64,000 nt of DNA from the NCBI GenBank assembly GCA_944328665.1, contig CALVHS010000052.1, positions 1-64,000 on the forward strand, written 5' to 3'. Position numbers and translations under genes: made by a program. Position 1 is the stretch's first letter. Each line of letters starts with the position of its first letter. This stretch comes from an uncultured Clostridia bacterium (GTDB lineage Bacteria > Bacillota > Clostridia > Christensenellales > Borkfalkiaceae). The notes below the pieces were generated by a model. It ran no database searches. It saw nothing but the letters and a program-made list of their open reading frames with translations, and was not told the origin of the DNA. This document shows positions 44,180 through 51,827 of this stretch, piece by piece.

Positions 44180-45427
44180 TCATGCGCCCTTGATGCGCGC
44201 GACATCGGTATTATCCCTCTTTTCGTCCTTCAGTTCGCGGATCGGGTGCGCCTGCTCTTCAAAGCGGTAATCCCTCCCCGTCCTGCCGATGCTCTTTTCG
44301 ATGACCATATGGCTGGCAAGGGAATTGACGTTGCCCTGCACTTCGCGGTTGTAGGAAAAGAAGCGGTGCCTGTCCGGAAGTTTGTCTACCTCTTCAAACG
44401 TTTCGGCATTGCCGGAAAGGCGAACGCTTTTGAGCACTTCGCGGATATATTCCTTCTGCGGAGCGAAATGCAAAAGGGCGGGGAACTGCCCTCCCTCGGG
44501 GAAAAGCTGCTGCCACACCTTGCCGTCATAACGCTCTAAAAGCTCCGCCGCATAATGCAGATGTGACAGCTCCTCTTCAAAGTGCATCAGCCAGATGTCC
44601 TTGATGCGCTCGTCCGTCTCGTCCTCGTAGCAAGACCAATAGAGATAACACTCCGTATACTCATGCATGACCATACAGTCGAACATGCTGACGGTGGGAT
44701 CGGACAGGCAGCCATAGCCCGTGACGTGCTGTTCCTCGATCATAGCGATCTCCGAATACAGCTTTCTGCCCAATTCGCTGTCGTGCTGGTTGGCGATGTT
44801 GAGATAATAATTCATCGTCTGCTGCTCCGCCGCCGTGATGATGCCGACGTGCAGCCGCGTGAGCGGATCGTTCAAAAAGTTATTGATATAAAACCGGACA
44901 TCGTCGTACGGATGGCGAGGCTCGGACACCGTCGGACGCCCCGGCATGATCTCGGTATACCCGCCCACGAGCTTTTCCGCATGGATGCCGCGCTCGAGAT
45001 CCAAGAGGTCGGCATAGCGGTACAGATGATCGAAGTCCTCCAAAAGGGCGAAATCCAGCTGATGCTTGACATAGGCGTTCTTCTCCCGTTGGGCGAGGAT
45101 GGCGGTGAGGTCGACGGCAAGCTGTTCGTAACCGATGGTGTGTTCGAGCGCACTTTCCTCGATCGGCTTCAGGTTGGCGATGCGCTTTTGCTGCTGCTGT
45201 TCGCCGCGGCGGATCATCGCCATCGCGCGGCGCACGTCGTTGTTGGCGCAATGGCGCGTGAAGCGGGACGTGTTCCAGATCGCCTCGAATTCGGTGCCGT
45301 TCATGAGGATGACGCGCACCCTCGTATACGGATCGACCGTCTCCTTATCGTACGGCTTGACGTTGATGTTTTTCCAGTTTTTATAAATTTTTTCGATCGG
45401 TTTGGATCTTTCTTGGAACGGGTTCAT
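44180..45427 (-). CDS. Large ferritin-like protein with diiron-type motifs, function unknown
   Basis: 415 residues. The second half shows a full four-helix diiron set: Glu in TAAEQQTMNYYL, ExxH in MIEEQHVTGYG, Glu in MVMHEYTECYLYW, and ExxH in HFEEELSHLHYA. The first half has a partly similar set (EESALEHTIGYEQLAV, ALLEDFDHLYRY). I take it as two ferritin-like bundles, one complete. No family name comes to mind. It could bind iron or manganese, as peroxide-removing or storage proteins do. CAGGAGGAAGG precedes the ATG. Monocistronic and divergent from the MTAN-like operon. Confidence 0.8.
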   Translation of the reverse strand: MNPFQERSKPIEKIYKNWKNINVKPYDKETVDPYTRVRVILMNGTEFEAIWNTSRFTRHCANNDVRRAMAMIRRGEQQQQKRIANLKPIEESALEHTIGYEQLAVDLTAILAQREKNAYVKHQLDFALLEDFDHLYRYADLLDLERGIHAEKLVGGYTEIMPGRPTVSEPRHPYDDVRFYINNFLNDPLTRLHVGIITAAEQQTMNYYLNIANQHDSELGRKLYSEIAMIEEQHVTGYGCLSDPTVSMFDCMVMHEYTECYLYWSCYEDETDERIKDIWLMHFEEELSHLHYAAELLERYDGKVWQQLFPEGGQFPALLHFAPQKEYIREVLKSVRLSGNAETFEEVDKLPDRHRFFSYNREVQGNVNSLASHMVIEKSIGRTGRDYRFEEQAHPIRELKDEKRDNTDVARIKGA

Positions 45428-45488
45428 ACCTTCCTCCTGTTTTTTTTGAAATATTATGCCTATCCCGCCCTTTTTTTATACGGAAAAT

Positions 45489-45518
45489 TTGCAAAGGACG
45501 GGCAACTTGTGATAAAAT
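45489..45518 (+). promoter_or_regulatory. Promoter of the MTAN-luxS-ung-apgM operon
   Basis: TTGCAA (45489-45494) and TAAAAT (45513-45518), 18 bp apart, ahead of GGGAGGA and the ATG at 45543. Confidence 0.6.
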
Positions 45519-45542
45519 AGAGGGAGAAAACGGGAGGACGCC

Positions 45543-46226
45543 ATGCTCACTTTTATCGTCGCCATGCAAAAGGAAGCGGACGCGCTGCTGCGCTTTGCCG
45601 ACGGAGCAGACGCGCGCATGCTCTGCGGCAAGACCGTCTATACGGGCAGGGCGTTCGGCTCTGCATTCCGACTCATCCTGTCTGGCGTGGGAAAGACGAA
45701 CGCCGCGGCTGCCGCCATGCTCGCCGTCTCCGCATTCGGCGCAGAACGCCTCGTCAACTTCGGCATGGCGGGCGGCGTTTCGGAAGCGGCCGCCCCGGGC
45801 GCGGTGCTGCGCGCCGATCGCGCGGTGCAATACGACTTTGACCTGAGCGAGATCAACGGTACCCCGCGCGGCACCCTCGACGAATGCGGGCAGCCCTATT
45901 TTTTCCTCCCCTTTGCAAAGAGCGCCTTTCCGCGGGCGACCCTCGCCACGGGGGACAAACTGACCGATTCCCTCGCAGACCTCCCCGTCCTGCTGAATTT
46001 GCGCGCCGACCTGCGCGACATGGAGGGCGCGGCGATCGCGCACGTCGCCTCATTTACGGGCGTTCCCCTTTCCGTCTACAAAGCGGTATCCAACCGCATC
46101 GGGGCGGACAGCGTAAAAAAATACAACCGTCTGCAGAGCGAAGCGCTTAACGCCCTCTCAAAAAACATGCAGACGATCTTCGGAGAAAACGATGGAGAAG
46201 ATCCCTTCCTTTCAAAAGAACCATGA
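45543..46226 (+). CDS. MTA/SAH nucleosidase-family protein
   Basis: 227 residues of the purine-nucleoside-phosphorylase fold. VAMQKEADAL holds the first catalytic glutamate (Glu11), followed by SGVGKTNAA and FGMAGGV; DMEGAAIAHVA holds the second (Glu161). The loop that normally reads SD, with the catalytic Asp, reads VSNRIG here (Asn184). Together with luxS it should feed the activated-methyl cycle by splitting adenosylhomocysteine, but the Asp to Asn change may lower or alter activity. The gene overlaps luxS by 35 bp. Confidence 0.85.
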   Translation: MLTFIVAMQKEADALLRFADGADARMLCGKTVYTGRAFGSAFRLILSGVGKTNAAAAAMLAVSAFGAERLVNFGMAGGVSEAAAPGAVLRADRAVQYDFDLSEINGTPRGTLDECGQPYFFLPFAKSAFPRATLATGDKLTDSLADLPVLLNLRADLRDMEGAAIAHVASFTGVPLSVYKAVSNRIGADSVKKYNRLQSEALNALSKNMQTIFGENDGEDPFLSKEP

Positions 46227-46641
46227 TGAACTTCTGCCCGGCCTGTACATGAGCGTCACCGACGGCATCGCGACTTTCGACCTACGCTTCAAAAAGCCGA
46301 ACGCAGGCGACTATATCGCCCAACCCGCCCTGCACAGCATCGAGCATATGCTGGCGACCGCACTCCGAAACGGCAGCCGCAAAGAAGACATCGTCTATTT
46401 CGGCCCCATGGGCTGCCGCACCGGCTTTTATCTTTTGACCAAGCGCCTCGGCTACGAAGACGTGCTCGCCGCTCTCCTGGACGCCGTCGCCGTCTGCCTG
46501 ACGATGGACGGCGTGCCCGGCTCTGCCCGCAGAGAATGCGGCAACTATTTGGAGCACGACCTCGCCGGCGCGAAAGCCGAATTGCAAAAATACGGAGAAC
46601 TGCTCAAAAAACTCGCGCGCAAGGAGGAAAAACGGAGATGA
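46192..46641 (+). CDS. luxS: S-ribosylhomocysteine lyase LuxS
   Basis: 149 residues with all LuxS hallmarks: metal ligands in HSIEHMLATALRN (His48, His52) and ECGNYLEHDL (Cys116), and catalytic Cys75 in FGPMGCRTGFYLL. It splits ribosylhomocysteine into homocysteine and DPD, the precursor of autoinducer-2. It starts within the upstream MTAN-like gene (35-bp overlap) with no clear site of its own beyond GGAGAAAACG, so coupling is likely. Its stop overlaps the ung start (ATGA). Confidence 0.97.
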   Translation: MEKIPSFQKNHDELLPGLYMSVTDGIATFDLRFKKPNAGDYIAQPALHSIEHMLATALRNGSRKEDIVYFGPMGCRTGFYLLTKRLGYEDVLAALLDAVAVCLTMDGVPGSARRECGNYLEHDLAGAKAELQKYGELLKKLARKEEKRR

Positions 46642-47303
46642 TCAAACTCGGCGGCGGATGGGACGAAGCGCTGTCCCCCCTCTTTGCCAGCGAAAATTAC
46701 CGTAAGATCCGCGAATTTTTAAAAGAAGAATATTCGCACCATGTCGTCTACCCCGACATGTACGATATCTATAACTGCTTCCGCTATACCCCGTTCGACC
46801 GGGTGAAAGCGGTCATCCTGGGGCAAGACCCCTACCACAACGAGGGACAAGCGCACGGGCTGTGCTTTTCCGTGCAGGACGGCGTAGATCCCCCTCCCTC
46901 CCTCGTCAATATTTTTAAAGAGCTCAAAGACGACGTGGGCTGCACCCTTCCGAAGTCGGGCAACCTGACCAAGTGGGCGGAGGAAGGCGTGCTGCTTCTG
47001 AATACGGCGCTGACGGTGCGCGCCCACCGCGCCAATTCGCATAGGGACTGCGGCTGGACATGGTTTACAGACAACGTCATCCGCATCCTCGGCGAAAAGA
47101 GAGAACACCTCGTCTTTCTCCTTTGGGGCGCGAACGCCCGTTCGAAAAAGCCTCTCATCGATCAAAGCAAACACCTCGTGCTCGAATGCGCGCACCCTTC
47201 CCCCTTGTCGGCATACAACGGCTTTTTCGGATGCAGGCACTTTTCCAAGACGAACGCTTACCTCGCCGCACACGGCATCTCCCCCATCGACTGGCAATTG
47301 TGA
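46638..47303 (+). CDS. ung: Uracil-DNA glycosylase, family 1
   Basis: 221 residues. GQDPYHNEGQAHGLCFSV holds the catalytic Asp64, NTALTVRAHRANSH follows, and HPSPLSAYNGFFGCRHFS holds the intercalation loop. This is the full UDG family 1 set and usual length. It cuts uracil from DNA at the start of base-excision repair. ATGA overlap with luxS and GGAG within the luxS end. ApgM starts 10 bp downstream. Confidence 0.97.
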   Translation: MIKLGGGWDEALSPLFASENYRKIREFLKEEYSHHVVYPDMYDIYNCFRYTPFDRVKAVILGQDPYHNEGQAHGLCFSVQDGVDPPPSLVNIFKELKDDVGCTLPKSGNLTKWAEEGVLLLNTALTVRAHRANSHRDCGWTWFTDNVIRILGEKREHLVFLLWGANARSKKPLIDQSKHLVLECAHPSPLSAYNGFFGCRHFSKTNAYLAAHGISPIDWQL

Positions 47304-47313
47304 GGACAGACCC

Positions 47314-48522
47314 ATGAAATACATCGTAATACTCGGCGACGGGATGGCGGACTATCCCCTGCCGCAATTAAAGGGCAAGACGCCCCTGCAGGCCGCCGAC
47401 AAACCGCACATCGACGCGCTCGCCCGAAGGGCGGAAGTCGGGCTGTGCAAAACCATCCCCGACGGCTATGCGCCGGGCAGCGACGTCGCCAACCTCTCCG
47501 TGCTGGGATACGATCCCGCGCGCTGCTACACGGGGCGCTCTCCCCTCGAAGCCGTCTCCATCGGCGTCGGCCTACAAGAGACGGACGTCACGCTGCGCTG
47601 CAACCTCGTCACGCTGAGCGGCGAGGAGAGATACGAGGACAAGCGCATGCTCGATTACAGCGCGGGAGAGATCTCTTCGGCGGAAGCCAAAGAACTGATC
47701 GGCTTTTTAAAGAAATACTTTGACTGCGAGGACAGGACGCTGTACGCGGGCGTAAGTTACCGCCATTGCCTGGTCATGCACGGAGGCAAAACGGGACACA
47801 AACTGACCCCTCCCCACGACATTACGGGCAAGCCGATCGCGGGATATCTGCCGCAGGGGCCGGCGGGCGCGCTGTATCTTTCCCTGATGAAAAGATCGCA
47901 CGAACTTCTGCGCGGCCATCCCGTCAACAGCGCGCGCAGAGCGGCGGGAAAGAACACCGCCGACTCCGTCTGGTTTTGGGGGGAAGGTACCAAGCCCGCC
48001 CTCGAAAATTTTCAAAGAAAATTCGGGCTGCGCGGGTGCGTCATTTCGGCGGTCGACCTCGTCAAGGGGATCGGCATCCTGGCGGGGATGCGCATTATCG
48101 AGGTCGAAGGCGCAACGGGCAATTACGACACGAACTTTGCGGGCAAGGCGCAGGCGGCGCTCGCGGCGCTGCGCGGGGGCGCGGACTTTGTCTATATCCA
48201 TATGGAAGCCCCCGACGAATGCGGCCATCAAGGAGACCTCGCGCACAAGATCTATTCCATCGAGCAGATCGACAAACAGGTGGTCGGCCCCATCGCGGAA
48301 AGCCTGTCTGCCGGCGGAGAACCTTTCAAACTGCTGCTCTGCCCCGACCATCCCACCCCCATCGCCGTGCGCACCCACGTTTCCGACCCCGTGCCCTTCC
48401 TCCTTTACGACAGCGAAAAGCCGGGCCGCGGCGCGCATCGCTATGACGAGGAAGCGGCGGCAGGCACGGGCGTCTTCCTGCCGCAGGGATATATGCTGAT
48501 GCAAAAGATGCTGCAAGGGTAA
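47314..48522 (+). CDS. apgM: Cofactor-independent phosphoglycerate mutase, ApgM family
   Basis: 402 residues, alkaline-phosphatase fold. GDGMADYPLPQL (8-19) and the nucleophile serine in APGSDVANLSVLGYD (Ser56) start it; the metal-site HMEAPDECGHQGD and CPDHPTPIAVRTH follow. Archaeal-type aPGM is common in Clostridia; some relatives were proposed as homoserine kinases (ThrB2), and I cannot fully separate the two here. Last gene of the MTAN-luxS-ung operon and followed by a strong terminator. Confidence 0.92.
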   Translation: MKYIVILGDGMADYPLPQLKGKTPLQAADKPHIDALARRAEVGLCKTIPDGYAPGSDVANLSVLGYDPARCYTGRSPLEAVSIGVGLQETDVTLRCNLVTLSGEERYEDKRMLDYSAGEISSAEAKELIGFLKKYFDCEDRTLYAGVSYRHCLVMHGGKTGHKLTPPHDITGKPIAGYLPQGPAGALYLSLMKRSHELLRGHPVNSARRAAGKNTADSVWFWGEGTKPALENFQRKFGLRGCVISAVDLVKGIGILAGMRIIEVEGATGNYDTNFAGKAQAALAALRGGADFVYIHMEAPDECGHQGDLAHKIYSIEQIDKQVVGPIAESLSAGGEPFKLLLCPDHPTPIAVRTHVSDPVPFLLYDSEKPGRGAHRYDEEAAAGTGVFLPQGYMLMQKMLQG

Positions 48523-48550
48523 AAAACGGCGCAGATCTGAAAATTTTCCA

Positions 48551-48578
48551 AAAAGGGGCGGACAGCGCCCCTTTTTTG
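48551..48578 (+). terminator. Terminator after apgM
   Basis: Stem AAAAAGGGGCG/CGCCCCTTTTTT around a 5-nt loop (48551-48561 with 48567-48578). Ends the four-gene operon. Confidence 0.92.
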
Positions 48579-48580
48579 TT

Positions 48581-48609
48581 TGCAAATTTTTTATAAATAC
48601 TGTATAATA
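48581..48609 (+). promoter_or_regulatory. Promoter of tRNA-Gly
   Basis: TTGCAA (48581-48586), 17 bp, perfect TATAAT (48604-48609), ending 20 bp before the tRNA. Confidence 0.85.
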
Positions 48610-48629
48610 AGGATCGCTTGAATGATTTT

Positions 48630-48704
48630 GCAGGAGTCGCCTAATGGTATGGCGCCAGCTTCCCAAGCTGGTTCCCGCGGGTTCGATTCCCGTCTCCTGC
48701 TCCA
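48630..48704 (+). tRNA. tRNA-Gly (anticodon CCC)
   Basis: 75 nt including an encoded CCA end. Acceptor arms GCAGGAG/CTCCTGC, anticodon stem CCAGC/GCTGG with loop TTCCCAA (CCC at 48662-48664), T-arm with GTTCGATTC. It reads GGG codons. A single-gene transcript with its own promoter and terminator. Confidence 0.97.
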
Positions 48705-48741
48705 AAACGGCATCCTTCCTCCATCGGAAGGATGCCGTTTT
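48704..48741 (+). terminator. Terminator of tRNA-Gly
   Basis: 16-bp stem (48704-48719 with 48726-48741, loop TCCATC) rich in GC near the loop and T-rich at its end. It begins on the last base of the tRNA. Confidence 0.92.
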
Positions 48742-48933
48742 TTCGGCATATCTCCCAAAATATAAGATAGCGGCGCGCATAAAACGCACCGCTACCTTAT
48801 AGTGAGAGAATATGAAAAAAGTTTGTGTGGGCAATTGATCTCGGCAGATCTTTTTTCCCGATCTGTGCTTATATGATAGCGCACGTTTATGTTTGTTGCA
48901 TGAAAGCGCCATGACCGAACGCAAAAAAATCGT

Positions 48934-50463
48934 TCACCGAGCGTATTTTTCAAAAACCGCCTCCGCGGCGCGCAGCCCGTCCGCCGCGGAGCTCATGATG
49001 CCGCCCGCATAGCCGCTCCCCTCGCCGCACGGAAACACCCCGCCGTGCGTGAGGCTCTCCCTGTTTTCGCCGCGCAGGATGCGCACGGGAGAAGAAAAGC
49101 GGGTCTCGGGAGCTGTCAGAAGGGCGTCCGCATGATCGAACCCCGCCAGCCGCCTGCCCATATCGCGAACGGCGGCCTTCATGGAGGAGGCGATCGCTTC
49201 GGGGAAGAGCCCGTTCAGGTCGCACATCGCCGTGCCCGCCGCATAAGTAGGCAGCACTTCTCCGAAGCGCGCGCTCGCCCGCCCCGCAAAAAAATCCTCC
49301 GCACGCTGTACGGGCGCAGCGTACTTCCCTCCCGCGGCAAGAAAGGCGGCGCGCTCCAGCCGTCGCTGAAAACGGACGCCGTCCAGGACATCGCCGCGGT
49401 CAAAATCTTCCCGCCTGACCTGCACGAGCAGCGCGCTGTTTGCGTTGACGCCGCCGCGGGCGTAATTGCTCATGCCGTTGGTCACCACGCCGCCTTTTTC
49501 GCTCGCGGCGGGCATCACATACCCGCCCGGGCACATGCAAAAGGTAAAAGCGCTGCGCCCGCCCGCATGGCTGACCAGCTTATAATCGGCGGGAGGCAGA
49601 ACGCCGCGCGGCATGCCGTACTGCGCCAGATCGATCTTTGCCTGCAGATGCTCGATACGGGCGCCCACCGCAAATTCCCGCTGCTCCATCGCAAAGCCCT
49701 GCTCCGCGAGCATCGCGAACGTATCGCGGCTGCTGTGCCCGATCGCCAGCACGAGCGCGTCGCAGGGGAAGGCGGCGCCTTCCCCCGACGCCGTCACCAA
49801 CGCCTCGCACACGGCGCCGTCCTTCATGCGCAGCCCGTCCAAACGGGTATGAAAGCACACCCGTCCGCCCCGCGCGGCGATATATTCCCGCATCCTTTTG
49901 ACGATCTTTTGCAGGTTATCGCTGCCGATGTGCGGCTTGGAAAGATACGATATCTCCTCGGGCGCGCCGAATCGCACAAACATTTCCAGCACCTTGCGGT
50001 TGAGGGGCGTATGCGTCTGCGTGTTCAGTTTTCCGTCCGAAAAAGTCCCCGCGCCTCCCTCGCCGAACTGCACGTTCGTCTCCTCGTCCAGTTTGCCTGT
50101 ACGGAAAAACACTTCGTTCTGCGCCGCGCGCTCTTCCACATCCCCGCCCCGCTCCAACACGGTCGGGCGCAGCCCGCGGTCGGCAAGCCTGACCGCGCAA
50201 AACAATCCCGCCGGGCCGCTGCCCGCGATGACGACGCGCACATCCTTCCGCGTCGCCTCCTCCCGTGCGGTAATCTGCTCACGCGGGGCCGCCCTCTCCG
50301 CCTCCACGGAATACACCCAACGGATATCCGCCTTGTTGCGCGCATCCAGCGACTTACGCAGGATGCGCAGATAGCCGCACCTGCAGTGCAACTTTTCTTC
50401 GGCGATCCTTTTTAATTTTTCCTCGCCCTCGCCGACTTTCAGCTTGATGTTATCGATCCTCAT
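48934..50463 (-). CDS. NAD(P)/FAD-dependent oxidoreductase (YhiN-unrelated 'FAD-dependent protein' type)
   Basis: 509 residues. A small N-terminal domain (residues 1-70, MRIDNIKLKVGEGEE, CRCGYLRILRKSLDARNKADIRWVY) precedes the FAD Rossmann motif VVIAGSGPAGLFCAVRLADRG. VQFGEGGAGTFSDGKL and the C-terminal GEGSGYAGGIMSSAADGLRAAEA are typical of a flavoprotein family annotated only as FAD-dependent. The reaction is not known. Start at 50463 (GGAGCTTTGCA upstream) overlaps the end of the BaiN-type gene by 14 bp, so they form one operon. Confidence 0.9.
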   Translation of the reverse strand: MRIDNIKLKVGEGEEKLKRIAEEKLHCRCGYLRILRKSLDARNKADIRWVYSVEAERAAPREQITAREEATRKDVRVVIAGSGPAGLFCAVRLADRGLRPTVLERGGDVEERAAQNEVFFRTGKLDEETNVQFGEGGAGTFSDGKLNTQTHTPLNRKVLEMFVRFGAPEEISYLSKPHIGSDNLQKIVKRMREYIAARGGRVCFHTRLDGLRMKDGAVCEALVTASGEGAAFPCDALVLAIGHSSRDTFAMLAEQGFAMEQREFAVGARIEHLQAKIDLAQYGMPRGVLPPADYKLVSHAGGRSAFTFCMCPGGYVMPAASEKGGVVTNGMSNYARGGVNANSALLVQVRREDFDRGDVLDGVRFQRRLERAAFLAAGGKYAAPVQRAEDFFAGRASARFGEVLPTYAAGTAMCDLNGLFPEAIASSMKAAVRDMGRRLAGFDHADALLTAPETRFSSPVRILRGENRESLTHGGVFPCGEGSGYAGGIMSSAADGLRAAEAVFEKYAR

Positions 50464-51679
50464 TGCAAAGCTCCGCGATCCTTTCCGCACACCGCACGCC
50501 GCTCGAAAACGCCCATTGCAGGTTGTATCCGCCGCACTCCCCGTCCACGTCGAGGATCTCTCCCGCAAAGAACAGCCCCGCCTCCTTTTTGCTCATCAAA
50601 AAGTCATCCACTTCCGAAAGCGGAACGCCGCCCTTGGTGACCTGCGCATTTTCAAATCCCATGCTGCCCTCCACGCGCAGGCGAAGATCTTTGACGCGCG
50701 CGGCGATCTCCCCCGCCCTGCCGGCAAGCGCTCCGCAGTCCGTTTCCGGCGAAATGCGCAGCGACCGCAAGATCGCCCTTGCGGCGGCGCTGTTGACGAT
50801 GCAGCGAAGAAGATCCTCCGACGGGCGGGCGGCACAGCGCGCCGCCTTGGCAGACAAAAGCGCCGCCAATTCCTCCGCGGGACAATCGGGCAGAAAATCA
50901 AGGGAAAGGACATCCCCCGCCCGCGCGCGGGAGGACGCACGGAACACCGCATTGCCGCTCACCCCGTAATCGGTGAAGATCACGTCCCCGCGGCAGAAAA
51001 ATTTTTCCTTTCCGAAGAGGGTCAGGCCGCAGTCGCAACGGATCCCCTTCAGCCCGCGGATCGGCCCGCGCTCCGTCTTCAGCTGTACGAGCGCGGGAGA
51101 AAGGGCCGTGACCGTATGCCCGAAGGCGCGGGCGAGCGCATAGCCGTTCCCGTCCGAACCGAAGTGCGGCGACGCCTGCCCTCCTGCGGCGATCAGCAAA
51201 AACCGTCCCCGATACTCCCCGTCCTTCGTCGAAATACAGAAGGACGTTCCCTTCTTTTCGGCACGAGACACATAAGCGCCCAAGCGAACGTCCACGGAGC
51301 GGGCAGCGAGCGCAAAGCGCAGGATGTCCGTCACGGAAGACGCCTGACGGGAAGCGGGATACACCCTGCCCTCCGCGTCTGCCGTAAAATAACCGCCCAA
51401 CTCCGTCAGGCGGCGCAGCAGCTGTTCTTGCCCGAAAGCCGAAAGCACGCCCGCCACCTTATCCGGCTCGGAAGTAAAATAGCGGTGCACTCCCATGTCC
51501 GTATTGGTAACATTGCCCTGCCCGTTACCCGTCGCGGAGAGTTTGCGGCCCAACCGTTCATTGCGTTCCAGCAAAAGGATCTCCCCGACGCCCGCCTCCG
51601 CAAGCGTGAGCGCGGCAAGCATCCCCGCCGCTCCGCCGCCTATAATGGCGGCGGTATATTCTTTGACCGTACCGTTCAT
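50450..51679 (-). CDS. BaiN/YhiN (HI0933-like) flavoprotein
   Basis: 409 residues: AAIIGGGAAGMLAALTLAEAG (FAD site near 10-30), LGRKLSATGNGQGNVTN, then the family end GLFFAGEILDVDGECGGYNLQWAFSSG. The family includes BaiN, which reduces bile-acid intermediates, but most members are of unknown substrate. ATG 51679 has no Shine-Dalgarno and lies 6 bp after a -10 box, so the message is probably leaderless. The next Met (Met20) is inside the FAD fold and cannot be the start. Operon with the following flavoprotein. Confidence 0.9.
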   Translation of the reverse strand: MNGTVKEYTAAIIGGGAAGMLAALTLAEAGVGEILLLERNERLGRKLSATGNGQGNVTNTDMGVHRYFTSEPDKVAGVLSAFGQEQLLRRLTELGGYFTADAEGRVYPASRQASSVTDILRFALAARSVDVRLGAYVSRAEKKGTSFCISTKDGEYRGRFLLIAAGGQASPHFGSDGNGYALARAFGHTVTALSPALVQLKTERGPIRGLKGIRCDCGLTLFGKEKFFCRGDVIFTDYGVSGNAVFRASSRARAGDVLSLDFLPDCPAEELAALLSAKAARCAARPSEDLLRCIVNSAAARAILRSLRISPETDCGALAGRAGEIAARVKDLRLRVEGSMGFENAQVTKGGVPLSEVDDFLMSKKEAGLFFAGEILDVDGECGGYNLQWAFSSGVRCAERIAELCNEDR

Positions 51680-51685
51680 ACCGCT

Positions 51686-51714
51686 ATTGTATAATATTTT
51701 TGTTTTTCTGTCAA
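51686..51714 (-). promoter_or_regulatory. Promoter giving a leaderless mRNA
   Basis: Perfect TTGACA (51709-51714), 17 bp, TACAAT (51686-51691), then only six bases before ATG 51679. Transcription would start at the A of the ATG. Confidence 0.75.
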
Positions 51715-51761
51715 ATTGTAATGAATTTTTTTACAAACTCACAGGAAAAATTCTCAGCAAC

Positions 51762-51790
51762 TTGACAATTTTGCGGTTTTATATTACTAT
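51762..51790 (+). promoter_or_regulatory. Promoter of the DUF1508 membrane protein
   Basis: TTGACA (51762-51767), 17 bp, TACTAT (51785-51790), 37 bp before the ATG and a GAGGAGG site. Confidence 0.7.
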
Positions 51791-51827
51791 ATAGATAGAA
51801 AATGCAAACTGCCGAGGAGGCCGCCGT

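Noticed and set aside
48742-48933. Second small RNA after tRNA-Gly
   Set aside because: Inverted repeats exist (arms around 48762-48800 and 48843-48868), but no promoter or known fold supports an RNA gene.
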